From an uncultured bacterium (lineage in GTDB: Bacteria > Actinomycetota > Coriobacteriia > Coriobacteriales > Coriobacteriaceae), in the NCBI GenBank assembly GCA_905214905.1, contig CAJMNK010000003.1, positions 1 through 60,810 of the forward strand: DNA of 60,810 nucleotides. Direction: 5' to 3'. This document shows positions 1 through 9,097 of the stretch, in pieces (positions within the stretch are counted from its first letter, which is position 1; each line of letters begins with the position of its first letter). Below the pieces are notes generated by a model that worked only from the letters and a program-made list of their open reading frames with translations, made no database searches and had not been told where the DNA came from. The translations under genes were made by a program, and so were the position numbers.

Positions 1-14
1 GCAGCGTCGGCAGG

Positions 15-38
15 TCCGCCGTTCGTTAGAACGGCGGA
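15..38 (-). terminator. hairpin just after tyrS
   Basis: A perfect 9-bp stem (TCCGCCGTT/AACGGCGGA) with a 6-nt loop lies directly after the tyrS stop codon. No U-tract follows within the visible sequence, so it may be a weak terminator or an mRNA-stabilising hairpin. Confidence 0.45.
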
Positions 39-39
39 A

Positions 40-1251
40 CTAAATCAACTTGAAGCCCTTGCGCTTGCCCACGGAGAGGGTGTCGCCCAGCTTGAGGGCG
101 CTCGGATCGATGTTGTAGCTCTTGGAAGCCACAGCCTTGCCGTTGATCTTGACGCCGCCGCCGTCGATGTCGCGGCGGGCCTGACCGGCGCTGGCCGAAA
201 GGCCCAGGTCCTTGAGCAGGCCAGCGAGGTAAATCTGGCCCTCGTCGTTGACGGTCAGCTCAACGTGCTTCTCGGGGAAGTCGGCAAGCTGGCCCTCCTT
301 GAACACACGGTCGAACTCGGCCTGAGCCTCGTCGCCGGCGCCGGCACCGTGGTAGGTGTCGCACAGGTCGCGGCCTAGAGCGCGCTTGAGCTCGTAGGGG
401 TCGGCGGAGCCATCGGCCAGGGCGGCATCGATCTTGTCGACCTCGGCCGGGGCGAGCGAGCTGGCCAGACGATAGTACTTGCCGATCATCTCGTCGGGGA
501 TGGACATGGTCTTGCCGAACATATCCTTGGGAGCGTCGGTCAGGCCGATGTAGTTGCCATAGGACTTGGACATCTTGCGCACGCCGTCGGTGCCCTCGAG
601 CAGCGGCATGGTAAGCGCAATCTGCGGCTCCATGCCCATCTTCTCCATGAGCTCGCGGCCGGCGAGCAGGTTGAAGAGCTGGTCGGTGCCGCCCATCTCG
701 ACGTCGGCCTTGATCTGAACGGAGTCGAAGGCCTGCATCACGGGGTACAGAAACTCGTGCAGGGCAATCGGCGTCTGGGACTGGTAGCGCTTGGTAAAGT
801 CGTCGCGCTCAAGGATGCGGGCGACGGTGAACTTGGAGCACACCTGCAGCAGGCCGGCCAGGTCCATCGAAAGGATCCAGTCGCCGTTGTGCACGATGGT
901 GGTCTTCTCGGGGTCCAGGATCTTCATGGCCTGGCTCACGTAGGTCTCGGCGTTGGCCTCGATCTGCTCCTGCGAAAGCTGCGGGCGGGTGGAGTTCTTG
1001 CCCGAGGGGTCGCCGATCAGCGCAGTGCCGTTGCCGATGATAAGGGTGACGTTGTGGCCCAGGTCCTGGAACTGACGCATCTTGCGCAGGGGCACGGCAT
1101 GGCCCAGGTGCAGGTCGGGGCTGGTGGGATCGACGCCGAGCTTGATGTTGAGGGGCTCGCCCTTCTCAAGCTTCTTGCGAAGGTCGGCCTCGGGGACGAT
1201 CTGCGCTGCACCCGAGGTGATGATACGCATTTGCTCGTCAACAGACAGCAT
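40..1251 (-). CDS. tyrS: tyrosyl-tRNA synthetase
   Basis: Cytoplasmic class Ic aminoacyl-tRNA synthetase that charges tRNA-Tyr with tyrosine. The 403-residue protein has the HIGH-type motif HLGH at residues 48-51 and KMSKS at 226-230. The C-terminal 60 residues look like an S4 RNA-binding domain. Length is normal for bacterial TyrRS. The ATG is preceded by AAAGGAGG at good spacing. It is followed only by a hairpin, and upstream, after about 100 bp, lies a U32 peptidase gene on the same strand. No T-box leader is visible in the short upstream gap. Identification is secure. Confidence 0.97.
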   Translation of the reverse strand: MLSVDEQMRIITSGAAQIVPEADLRKKLEKGEPLNIKLGVDPTSPDLHLGHAVPLRKMRQFQDLGHNVTLIIGNGTALIGDPSGKNSTRPQLSQEQIEANAETYVSQAMKILDPEKTTIVHNGDWILSMDLAGLLQVCSKFTVARILERDDFTKRYQSQTPIALHEFLYPVMQAFDSVQIKADVEMGGTDQLFNLLAGRELMEKMGMEPQIALTMPLLEGTDGVRKMSKSYGNYIGLTDAPKDMFGKTMSIPDEMIGKYYRLASSLAPAEVDKIDAALADGSADPYELKRALGRDLCDTYHGAGAGDEAQAEFDRVFKEGQLADFPEKHVELTVNDEGQIYLAGLLKDLGLSASAGQARRDIDGGGVKINGKAVASKSYNIDPSALKLGDTLSVGKRKGFKLI

Positions 1252-1348
1252 TGGGTATCCTCCTTTTGCTATAGCACCCTCACCGGATACGGCGGTGCTG
1301 GAAGTTCATAAACCCACTAATAATAACCAAAACAGCGCGACGCGGCAC

Positions 1349-3325
1349 CTACGACAGGAAAATCCTCGTCCTGCCGCACGCGTCGATAACGACCGGCAAA
1401 CGCGTGCCGTCACGTTCGACCAAAAAGCGCGCCTGCTGACGGCGCGAGCAGTCACGGCAACGGACCTGCCCCGTTGCATCCGTGGCGCAGGCGCCCTCGG
1501 CAGTCAGCAAGCAGTGCTCGCACACCATGAGCTCAGGACGGTCGGCATCGACAGGCCCCAAGACACCGGGGCAAGCGGCAAGTTCGGCAACACGCTCCGC
1601 ATCATTGCCGAGCAACTCGGCCGACAAGCACACCCGCCCCGCACCGAGTCCGCGCAGCCAGGTAAGCGTGGCCCGATTGGCACAGAACACCGGCGCCGCC
1701 ACGTCAAACGTTGTGCCCAGCTCGCGGGCCATCGCCACTTGTCCCAGATTGCGGCAGACGACGCGCCCGGCACGCTGCATAAGCGCCCGAGTCCGCTCGG
1801 CGTCGCCCGCGCGGCACACTTCGTCGAGCACCACCGTTGTATCGGACAGATCTCGCTCATCGCGCGGACCCACATCCATCAGCTCCCAGGCAAAGACCAT
1901 ACGAGCAAAATCCTCGCGCTTTGCCGGCCCCGCCGACCCCGCCAACTCCGTCGGCACATCGACATCTGCCAGAACGCCCTCAAACGGCAGCACCTCAACG
2001 GCACGCGCAACGGGCGCAATCGCATCCGCCTCGGCCCGCATGCGCTCCAACACCGCCGCCGTCTGATCCAACACGCCGGCGCTGCGAATCAGATAGACCT
2101 CGCAGCCCGCGTCCACCTTACGTTTGCAATGCACGACGATGCGCTCCCCCGCAGCGGCATCCACGGGGCAAGGCACCTGTGGCCAGCGCTTGGGCACATC
2201 GGGACGCGCGTCGGCACCCGGGTAAAATCGGATTTCGAGCGTATCGCCCGCCGCCACGGCGGCATCAAGCTCAACCGTCACCTCTTCGTGACCCACCGCC
2301 ACCAAGTGGCCCACGCGCACGCCCTGGTTGATCGCGCGCTCAAAGCTCATGAGCTCGGCACCCGAACGACCCCGCAGGTAAGCATCGGTAAACCCACGGT
2401 TAAACGACCTTCCCAGCTCGCGTTCAAGCTCTTCCACGGCACCGGAGTCCCACGCGCCGTCGCACAGCATATCGAGTGCCCGACGCCACACCCTCACCAC
2501 GTTGAATACGTAATCGGGATTCTTCATGCGTCCCTCGATCTTGAGCGATGCCACGCCGGTGGCAACAAGCTCGGGCAGGTGCGCGATACCCAGATAGTCA
2601 CGCGGACAAAGCAGGCGGTCTCCCTCGACGGCAACAACACTCTGCCCCGCCTCGTCCACTAGGTCGTACGCCAGACGGCACGGCTGCGTGCAGTCGCCGC
2701 GCATCGCCGAGCGCCCACGCCGCAAGGCCGAGAACTCGCACGCCCCCGAATAGCCGATGCAAATCGCACCGTGGCAGAATACCTCGATGGGCACGCCCGT
2801 GGCACATAGCGCCGCAATCTCGTCGACCGTCAGCTCGCGTGCCGTCGTCACGCGCTCGACCCCCAGCTCATCGGCGGCAAGCCGCACGGCACCCTCGCTA
2901 TGAGCGCCCGCCTGCGTGGACAGGTGAATCTCGACCCCGGGAATCGCCGCGCGCAGCGCGCAGGCCAACCCGGCATCGGCGACAATCAGAGCATCGGCGC
3001 CCAGCTCCAGTGCATGAGCTCCCAACGCCACCGCGTCGGACAACTCATCGTCAAACACGAACACGTTGAGCGTTACGTACACACGCACGCCATGGGCATG
3101 CGCCACGGCGCAGCCGCGCGCAAACTCGTTATCCGTAAAGCCATGGGCGCTCACACGGGCGTTAAAGCCGCCCAACCCCGCATAGATGGCATCGGCACCC
3201 GCGGCGATGGCCGCAAGCATCTGGTCGAGTCCGCCCGCCGGCGCCAGCAGCTCGGGCAGCGCCGCACCGGCAGCATCCAATCCAGTCTCGTATTGTCCGC
3301 TCGGCCCCATCGTCCGAATCGCCAT
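1349..3325 (-). CDS. peptidase U32 family protein
   Basis: U32-family protein of about 658 residues. The family signature EVFCHGAICIGYSGACEFS is present complete, as are the N-terminal ELLAPAG and DAIYAGLGGFNAR motifs of its TIM-barrel-like domain. Known members include collagenase-like proteases and RNA-hydroxylation proteins (RlhA, TrhP), so the substrate cannot be called from sequence. I place the start at the ATG beginning MAIRTMGP because AAGGAG sits 7 nt upstream; an in-frame ATG 27 nt earlier lacks such a site. Cysteines in CEHCLL and CRDC near the C terminus could bind a metal or Fe-S centre. A longer paralogue lies at 46718-49213. Confidence 0.85.
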   Translation of the reverse strand: MAIRTMGPSGQYETGLDAAGAALPELLAPAGGLDQMLAAIAAGADAIYAGLGGFNARVSAHGFTDNEFARGCAVAHAHGVRVYVTLNVFVFDDELSDAVALGAHALELGADALIVADAGLACALRAAIPGVEIHLSTQAGAHSEGAVRLAADELGVERVTTARELTVDEIAALCATGVPIEVFCHGAICIGYSGACEFSALRRGRSAMRGDCTQPCRLAYDLVDEAGQSVVAVEGDRLLCPRDYLGIAHLPELVATGVASLKIEGRMKNPDYVFNVVRVWRRALDMLCDGAWDSGAVEELERELGRSFNRGFTDAYLRGRSGAELMSFERAINQGVRVGHLVAVGHEEVTVELDAAVAAGDTLEIRFYPGADARPDVPKRWPQVPCPVDAAAGERIVVHCKRKVDAGCEVYLIRSAGVLDQTAAVLERMRAEADAIAPVARAVEVLPFEGVLADVDVPTELAGSAGPAKREDFARMVFAWELMDVGPRDERDLSDTTVVLDEVCRAGDAERTRALMQRAGRVVCRNLGQVAMARELGTTFDVAAPVFCANRATLTWLRGLGAGRVCLSAELLGNDAERVAELAACPGVLGPVDADRPELMVCEHCLLTAEGACATDATGQVRCRDCSRRQQARFLVERDGTRLPVVIDACGRTRIFLS

Positions 3326-3487
3326 CGACAAACTCCTTACCAAGGTATGCATTCACTCTGAAAAATGCCGTCTTCCAGCATACACGAGGCCTCGCGCGCC
3401 CCGTTTGGTTTATCGTGTAATAACTTATGTCCATCCTGCCCCGACGGCACATCCACCGTCCGGCACGACATACCTGGAGGTCAATAT

Positions 3488-5695
3488 ATGGGTCCTCGCC
3501 AACGACAGGGACGCAGCCGTTCAAAGACGCATGCTCTGCCCATAATCCTGCTCTCGTTTTTGGGCTTTCTGCTGATTGCGGGCGTGGCATTTGGCATCGG
3601 CATGGTCGGCAACGTCAACCGCTGGCTGTCCGATCTGCCCGACTACACCGACGCCAACGCGTATCTGGTGAGCGAGCCCACCGAGATCGTCGACTGCAAC
3701 GGCAACAAGATCGCGAGCTTCTACACGCAAAACCGCAAGTCTATCACCAAGGACGAGGTCTCCCCCTACGTGCTGCAGGGCACCGTTGACGTCGAGGACG
3801 AGCGCTTCTACGAGCACGGCGGTATCGACCTGTGGGGTATCGCGCGTGCTGCGGTGGCAACCCTCGGTGGCGGGCACGAAGGCGCCTCGACTATCACCCA
3901 GCAGCTTGTGCGCAACACCATCCTGCAGGAGGAGCAGTTCGACTCGACCATTGAGCGTAAGGTGCGCGAGGCCTACATCGCCATCAAGATGGAGGACATG
4001 TACTCCAAAGACGAGATCCTCATGATGTACCTCAACACCATCTACTACGGCCATGGAGCATATGGCATCGAGGCCGCCGCCGAGACCTATCTGTCCAAGA
4101 CCGCCGCCGACCTCAGCCTGAGCGAGGCCGCGCTGCTCATCGGCCTTCCCAACTCGCCCTCGCAGTACGACCCCACGGTTAATCCCGACCTGGCGCTGTC
4201 CCGCCGCAACAAGGTTCTGGACAACATGCTGCGTCTGGGCCACATCACGCAGGAAGAGCACGATGCCGCACAGGCTGAGCCCATCACGCTTAACGTGACC
4301 GAGATTTCGGGCAGTGGCGTCGATGTGTACTCTCAACCCTACTTTGTCTCCTACGTAAAGCAGCTGCTTGAGCAGGAGTTCTCCACCGACGTGCTCTTTA
4401 AGGGCGGTCTGACCGTCAAGACCACCATCGACCCCACCATGCAGCAGGTTGCCGAGGAGGCTGTGCGCTCGCAGCTCGACACGCTTTCTCTCGACGGCCT
4501 GGACATGGGCATGGTCGTCGTTGACCCCAAGACTGGCTACATCAAGTGCATGGTGGGCGGCTACGACTATAACGCCGACGAGAATCACGTGAACCACGCT
4601 ACGGCAAAGCGCCCCGTGGGCTCCACGTTTAAGGCCTTTACGCTGGCAACCGCCATCCAAAACGGTATGAACCCCAACGTTACCCTCAACTGCAACTCGC
4701 CTCTTACAGCCAAGGGCACCACGACCAAGGTGCAAAACTATGCCAACCAGAGCTATGGCAACATCACGCTTAGGCAGGCAACGGCATACTCATCCAACAC
4801 CGGCTACATTCAGGTGGCAGAAGCCATCGGCAACAACAAGATCATGTCGCTCGTCAAAAAGCTCGGCATCGATCCCGCCAAGGACAATATCGAGGACGTT
4901 CCCGTCATGACGCTCGGCACCGGGTCCATCTCGCCGCTCGAGATGGCATCGGCCTACGCCACTTTTGCCAACGGCGGCCATTATCGCCAGCCGATCGCCA
5001 TCACCGAGATCGACTCGCGCACCGGCTCGGTGCTGTACCAGCACACCGACAATCCCACGCAGGTGCTCACCGAAGGCGAGGCTGCCGCGGTTACCGACGT
5101 TCTATCCGGCGTCATGCAGGGCAGCGGCACGGGTGCCGCCGGCGCGCTGAGCGTCAACCAGCCCTATGCCGGCAAGACGGGCACCACTGACAACACCACC
5201 AACCTGTGGTTCTGCGGCTACACGCCGCAACTGGCATGCGCCCTGTGGACCGGTTATTCCGCAGGCGAGATTCCCATCCAAAAGTACGGTACGGACCTGC
5301 TGGGCGACAGCACCAACCTGCCCGTCTTTAAGAAGTTCATGAACACGGTTTTGGCCGGAACCGAGCGCGAGGAGTTCCCGACCGGAACGGCCCCCACGTA
5401 CAAGAACAATAACGTCTGGAAGTTCTACGGCACAAACAACAAAAAAGAAGACGAAGAGGAAAAAGACGAGGAAAAGGAAGAGGAAAAGGAAGAGGAAGAG
5501 ACCACCACGACGACAACCACGACCACTGAAACCCCGGGCGGCAACACCACCGGCGATAGCGGTACGACAGGTGGCGACGGTGGCACAGGTGGCGACGGTG
5601 GCACAGGTGGCGACGGCGGCACGGGCGGCGACGGTGGCACGCCGACGCCTACCCCCGATCCTACGCCCACGCCTGACCCCTCTACGGGCCAGTAA
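3488..5695 (+). CDS. class A penicillin-binding protein (transglycosylase/transpeptidase)
   Basis: Bifunctional peptidoglycan synthase of 735 residues. A cytoplasmic basic N terminus is followed by one membrane anchor (about 17-40). The glycosyltransferase (GT51) domain shows EDERFYEHGG (103-112), GASTITQQLVRN and RKVREAYIAIKMED. The transpeptidase domain has the active-site STFK (Ser379), SSN (435) and KTGTT (Lys563). The ATG follows CTGGAGGTC at good spacing; an upstream in-frame start would add 41 residues without a ribosome site. The last 70 or so residues are low complexity: Lys/Glu run, poly-Thr, Gly-Asp-Gly-Gly-Thr repeats and Thr-Pro-Asp repeats, probably an extracytoplasmic wall-spanning tail. 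It is divergent from the U32 gene. Confidence 0.95.
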   Translation: MGPRQRQGRSRSKTHALPIILLSFLGFLLIAGVAFGIGMVGNVNRWLSDLPDYTDANAYLVSEPTEIVDCNGNKIASFYTQNRKSITKDEVSPYVLQGTVDVEDERFYEHGGIDLWGIARAAVATLGGGHEGASTITQQLVRNTILQEEQFDSTIERKVREAYIAIKMEDMYSKDEILMMYLNTIYYGHGAYGIEAAAETYLSKTAADLSLSEAALLIGLPNSPSQYDPTVNPDLALSRRNKVLDNMLRLGHITQEEHDAAQAEPITLNVTEISGSGVDVYSQPYFVSYVKQLLEQEFSTDVLFKGGLTVKTTIDPTMQQVAEEAVRSQLDTLSLDGLDMGMVVVDPKTGYIKCMVGGYDYNADENHVNHATAKRPVGSTFKAFTLATAIQNGMNPNVTLNCNSPLTAKGTTTKVQNYANQSYGNITLRQATAYSSNTGYIQVAEAIGNNKIMSLVKKLGIDPAKDNIEDVPVMTLGTGSISPLEMASAYATFANGGHYRQPIAITEIDSRTGSVLYQHTDNPTQVLTEGEAAAVTDVLSGVMQGSGTGAAGALSVNQPYAGKTGTTDNTTNLWFCGYTPQLACALWTGYSAGEIPIQKYGTDLLGDSTNLPVFKKFMNTVLAGTEREEFPTGTAPTYKNNNVWKFYGTNNKKEDEEEKDEEKEEEKEEEETTTTTTTTTETPGGNTTGDSGTTGGDGGTGGDGGTGGDGGTGGDGGTPTPTPDPTPTPDPSTGQ
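5570..5640 (+). repeat. 18-bp tandem repeat inside the PBP gene
   Basis: Four near-identical copies of an 18-bp unit (GGTGGCGACGGTGGCACA) encode a six-residue Gly-Gly-Asp-Gly-Gly-Thr repeat in the tail of the penicillin-binding protein. Only silent third-base changes distinguish the copies. Copy number could vary by slippage without shifting the frame. Confidence 0.9.
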
Positions 5696-5720
5696 GCGCA
5701 CAGGACGACTGACACCAAGG

Positions 5721-5761
5721 CGCCCGAGCAGCACGTACGCTGCTCGGGCGTTTCTTTATTT
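5721..5761 (+). terminator. intrinsic terminator of the PBP gene
   Basis: Perfect 12-bp GC-rich stem (CGCCCGAGCAGC/GCTGCTCGGGCG), 6-nt loop, then TTTCTTTATTT. It lies 25 bp after the PBP stop codon. Confidence 0.95.
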
Positions 5762-5830
5762 CGGCAGATGCCATAAGATGCCACGACGGCCCCGGCTGCA
5801 AGACCGATAGGGCAACAGGCGACGGCATGC

Positions 5831-5860
5831 AAAAAGGGCGCTGACCTTCGTCAACGCCCT
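5831..5860 (-). terminator. intrinsic terminator of argR
   Basis: On the minus strand an 11-bp stem (one G-U pair) with a GAAG loop is followed by TTTTT. It lies about 50 bp after the argR stop and is separate from the PBP terminator on the other strand. Confidence 0.9.
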
Positions 5861-5910
5861 CGGCAATTACCTATAGCAACAATCGACGCAGCAGCGGCGC
5901 CGTGCATCCC

Positions 5911-6348
5911 CTACTTATGAGAGTTACTCAGCTTGTTGATGAGCGCCTCAAGACGCTCGCCGTCCTCGGCCGTCTGCGCAATGACCAAAATCGTGTCGTT
6001 GCCGGCAAGCGAGCCGAGCACGTCGGGCAGCTCCGCAGCATCGACAGCTGCGGCAATACCAGAAGCCGTACCGGGCTGCGCCTTGATCATAACCAGATTA
6101 TCGGTGCGCAGCACGCCGGTAACCAACTCGGAAACCATGCGCTGCAGATGCAGGTCCTCGGCAAGGACATAGATGCCCTCGGGGAGCTTACGCAGTCCCA
6201 TGTCCGCGATATCGCGCGAAACGGTCGCCTGCGTGCAATCGAAACCCATGGCGCGAAGCTCGTCTACCAAAACGCGCTGCGTACGTACGTCCTTATTGCG
6301 AACAATATCTCTGATGGCATCCTGGCGCCCATTGCGTTTTTTGGCCAT
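5911..6348 (-). CDS. argR: arginine repressor ArgR
   Basis: Arginine-responsive regulator of 145 residues. The N-terminal winged helix-turn-helix includes TQATVSRDIADMGLRKLP. The C-terminal hexamerisation and arginine-binding domain carries AGNDTILV, matching the family's G(D/N)D motif. I choose the ATG of MAKKRNGRQD, which has GTGAGG 7 nt upstream, over an in-frame start 11 codons earlier. No arginine biosynthesis gene is adjacent, so its targets lie elsewhere. The palindrome in front of the gene may be an autoregulatory operator. Confidence 0.95.
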   Translation of the reverse strand: MAKKRNGRQDAIRDIVRNKDVRTQRVLVDELRAMGFDCTQATVSRDIADMGLRKLPEGIYVLAEDLHLQRMVSELVTGVLRTDNLVMIKAQPGTASGIAAAVDAAELPDVLGSLAGNDTILVIAQTAEDGERLEALINKLSNSHK

Positions 6349-6378
6349 ACAAAACCTCACTCCAAAAGATGGCGGAGA

Positions 6379-6395
6379 CAATCACTTAGTGATTG
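6379..6395. promoter_or_regulatory. perfect inverted repeat upstream of argR
   Basis: CAATCACT-T-AGTGATTG is a perfect dyad with 8-bp arms centred about 40 bp before the argR start. It is a plausible operator, perhaps for ArgR itself, although it does not match the E. coli ARG box closely. Confidence 0.45.
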
Positions 6396-6480
6396 AATAG
6401 TTTAGCGCTATTTGAGGGTTTTAGTGAATAAGAACGCATTTCGAAACAATTCTATGCAAGTTTGTTTCGTAATGAGCCGT

Positions 6481-7530
6481 TTAGGCGGTTTTTGCGCCCG
6501 TCCGGTTAAGAAAAGCTGCCAGATGCGTACACATCACGCAGCGCGCGGGCTTAGCGCTGGCGATCGGCCCAAACAACAGGCCCAGTCCCCGATGGTTGTC
6601 CTTGAGCGCGGCGACCATCTGACGGGTTCGAGGCGCCTCGAGCATATCACGCATGCGGGCGGAACGCTCGATTGACGACACTCCATGCGGGCTCAGACAC
6701 AAATTCTCGATGCAGGCGACCAGTCCGGCAAAGTAGAACTTTTGGCTTGCCAGCTTGAGCCGACCACCGCTATCTGCTTCCGAGAGTGAGTCCGCAAGCT
6801 CGTCGAGCGCCCGGGTGTCATCGGATACCTTGGCATACATGGTGGGATCAAAGGCATCTGTAAGCTTAGGCGCCGCCGCGTGGAAACAAGCGTCGCCGCA
6901 TCCGGAGACGCGCTGTGCCTGCGAGAGCGCGCACGCCATAAACCCAACCGTGCGAAACGTCTTATCGCACAAAAGACATGCCTCAAACAGTGGACGGCTG
7001 TACATCACGCCAGAGACTTGAGCAACCAAGCCGCCTAAAATCAACTGAGGCAGCCCGGCCACCATCGAAGACTTGTCTTCAATGACAATAGAGGCAGCAT
7101 CCAAGACACGCGAATGGCGCTCTCGATGTGCATCATAGCGGTCGAGCGACACCGTGGGGAACACTATGTCTGCCGCAGTATCGCACGCGATATCGACCAT
7201 CTTGGAAAGGGACTGCGGAGCAAACCACTCATCGGCGTTCATGGCGATGATTTGAGAGCCGCGCGAGGCATCAAAACCGGCACGAAGACAAGCGCCGCGC
7301 TTCGCGTCCTCGACGTCAATCAAATCAATATGGATGTCCCTGTCGGCAGCAACTTGAAGCGAATGGCGCACACCGGGCGCAGCATCGCGGCAGACAACGA
7401 CAATCTGCAAATCATAGAGGTCTTGGTTCTGGATACTCTCGAGCGCACGCATCGCATAGCTGGGCGAACCTTCTACCACAAGGATCACCGAAAGTCGCGG
7501 ATGCGAACAACGTCGAACCAAGTTTTCCAT
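6481..7530 (-). CDS. family 2 glycosyltransferase
   Basis: A 349-residue GT-A fold protein. RLSVILVVEG followed by alternating strands and SIQNQDLYDLQIVVVCRD is typical of the family 2 nucleotide-binding half. NADEWF (about residue 98) sits where the metal-binding DxD is expected. The C-terminal half is not recognisable and has no clear membrane segment. Donor and acceptor cannot be predicted because it stands alone between argR and truA. The start is uncertain: GAGAGG directly abuts the ATG instead of being 5-9 nt away. Confidence 0.65.
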   Translation of the reverse strand: MENLVRRCSHPRLSVILVVEGSPSYAMRALESIQNQDLYDLQIVVVCRDAAPGVRHSLQVAADRDIHIDLIDVEDAKRGACLRAGFDASRGSQIIAMNADEWFAPQSLSKMVDIACDTAADIVFPTVSLDRYDAHRERHSRVLDAASIVIEDKSSMVAGLPQLILGGLVAQVSGVMYSRPLFEACLLCDKTFRTVGFMACALSQAQRVSGCGDACFHAAAPKLTDAFDPTMYAKVSDDTRALDELADSLSEADSGGRLKLASQKFYFAGLVACIENLCLSPHGVSSIERSARMRDMLEAPRTRQMVAALKDNHRGLGLLFGPIASAKPARCVMCTHLAAFLNRTGAKTA

Positions 7531-7682
7531 CCTCTCGACAGCAATGAATCAAACCGTGGTTCATGGTACACCCCGGCAATAAAAGCAATGAGACACCGGT
7601 TGCATTGCACGCCAAGAACAGATGTTGCACACGCGCAGCCCACAGATGACAGGTGTCGACGCACGACACGTCGAGCCCTCCC

Positions 7683-8507
7683 CTAGTCGAGCACGACAAG
7701 CTCGGCGGGATCGTAATCCACGCCCATAAACGTAAGGCCGCAGGCAGGCGCCGTGGGACCCGCAGCGGTTCGGTCACGGGCGTCAATAACCTCGCGCATC
7801 CACTGGGGATCGCGACGATGCATGCCAATCTCCACGAGCGTTCCTACAATGGTACGCACCATCGAGTGCAAAAACGCATTGCCCTCGATAGTGAAGGTCA
7901 GGATATCCTCGCCAAAAGCGACCTCGTGGCCAAACTCCGCACGCATCACGCAGCGGTGCGTGGGCTTGCCCACAGCAGAGGCAACCTTGCAAAAGCTCTT
8001 AAAGTCCTGCTCGCCCAAAAGCGCAGGGCAGGCGGCCGCCATCGCATCGACGTCGAGGGGATAGCGATGCCACCACACCGCACCGCGCGAGAGCACGGGG
8101 CGCGCATCGCGATCGGCAATACGGTACGTATACGTACGGGACCGCGCGTCAAAGCGGGCAGAAAAGCCCCTACGGGCCTTGTAGACCTCGTTTATGGCGA
8201 TATCTTTGGGCAGGAGGGCATCCATAGCCCTCAGCCACCTACGGCGCGTCAGAGCAAGCTCAGCGTCCGTTACGGGCACGCTAATGTACTGGGCCACCGC
8301 ATGCACGCCGGCATCGGTACGACCCGCACACGTCAGATCGATCGGGCGGCGCAGCAGCGTCTCGATAGCGCGGCGCAACTCGCCCGCAACGGTCGTCTGG
8401 CCCGGCTGCTCGGCAAATCCGCTATAGGACGAGCCATCATAGGCAACACAGAATACAAGCGTGGCATCGAGCTCAGGAATCGAATTGAAATCAGACGGCG
8501 CGGTCAT
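7683..8507 (-). CDS. truA: tRNA pseudouridine(38-40) synthase TruA
   Basis: Converts uridines 38-40 of the tRNA anticodon arm to pseudouridine. The catalytic aspartate lies in AGRTDAGVHA. FSARFDARSRTYTYRI, FLHSMVRTIVGTL and the C-terminal ACGLTFMGVDYD are typical of the family. I choose the ATG of MTAPSDF, which has GGGAG 5 nt upstream, over a TTG five codons earlier. It follows rplQ, as in many bacteria, but an intrinsic terminator sits between the two. truA must therefore rely on read-through or on a promoter not resolved here. Confidence 0.95.
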   Translation of the reverse strand: MTAPSDFNSIPELDATLVFCVAYDGSSYSGFAEQPGQTTVAGELRRAIETLLRRPIDLTCAGRTDAGVHAVAQYISVPVTDAELALTRRRWLRAMDALLPKDIAINEVYKARRGFSARFDARSRTYTYRIADRDARPVLSRGAVWWHRYPLDVDAMAAACPALLGEQDFKSFCKVASAVGKPTHRCVMRAEFGHEVAFGEDILTFTIEGNAFLHSMVRTIVGTLVEIGMHRRDPQWMREVIDARDRTAAGPTAPACGLTFMGVDYDPAELVVLD

Positions 8508-8542
8508 GGGCGCTCCCAACAAACAAGCAACGGTATCGCGAC

Positions 8543-8573
8543 AAAAAAAGAGGGGTACGCGAACGTACCCCTC
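8543..8573 (-). terminator. intrinsic terminator of the ribosomal-protein operon
   Basis: Perfect 10-bp stem (GAGGGGTACG/CGTACCCCTC) with a 4-nt loop, then seven U residues in the minus-strand transcript. It ends the ribosomal cluster after rplQ, just in front of the truA ribosome site. Confidence 0.95.
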
Positions 8574-8599
8574 GAATATAGCCTATGCAGACGGATTGT

Positions 8600-9067
8600 C
8601 TACTCAGCGGTCTCCTCAGCAGGAGCCTCCTCGACGGCCTCGACCTTCTTGGGAGCAGCGGCCTTCTTGGGGGCCGGAGCAGCCTTCTTGGCCTTAGGCG
8701 TGCAAGGCTCGGTGACGAGCTCCATGATAACGATAGGAGCGTTGTCGCCCTTACGGTTGCCGAGCTTCATGATGCGGGTGTAACCGCCGTTGCGGTCCTG
8801 CCACATGCCCTGGGCAGCCTTGTCGAAGATCTCGGCAACGAGCTGCTTATCGCCGAGCTTGGCGATGGCCAGACGACGAGAGTGCAGGTCGCCCTTCTTG
8901 GCCCAGGTGATGATCGGATCGACGACCGAACGCAGCGCCTTAGCGCGGGTCTCGGTGGTCTTGATGCGGTCGTTCTCGAAGAGGGCCTTGGCCAGGCTCT
9001 TCTTCATGGCCTTGGTGTGGCTCGCATCGGTGCCGAGCTTCAGGCCCTTCTTAACGTTGTGACGCAT
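8600..9067 (-). CDS. rplQ: 50S ribosomal protein L17
   Basis: Large-subunit protein L17 of 155 residues. The N terminus MRHNVKKGLKLGTDASHTKA is canonical. The usual core of about 120 residues is followed by an Ala/Lys/Glu-rich extension of about 35 residues, common in actinobacterial L17. It is the last gene of the alpha-operon segment, downstream of rpoA, with the terminator 27 bp further on. Confidence 0.97.
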   Translation of the reverse strand: MRHNVKKGLKLGTDASHTKAMKKSLAKALFENDRIKTTETRAKALRSVVDPIITWAKKGDLHSRRLAIAKLGDKQLVAEIFDKAAQGMWQDRNGGYTRIMKLGNRKGDNAPIVIMELVTEPCTPKAKKAAPAPKKAAAPKKVEAVEEAPAEETAE

Positions 9068-9097
9068 GGTCTAGTTTCTCCTCAAATATGCGAAGCA

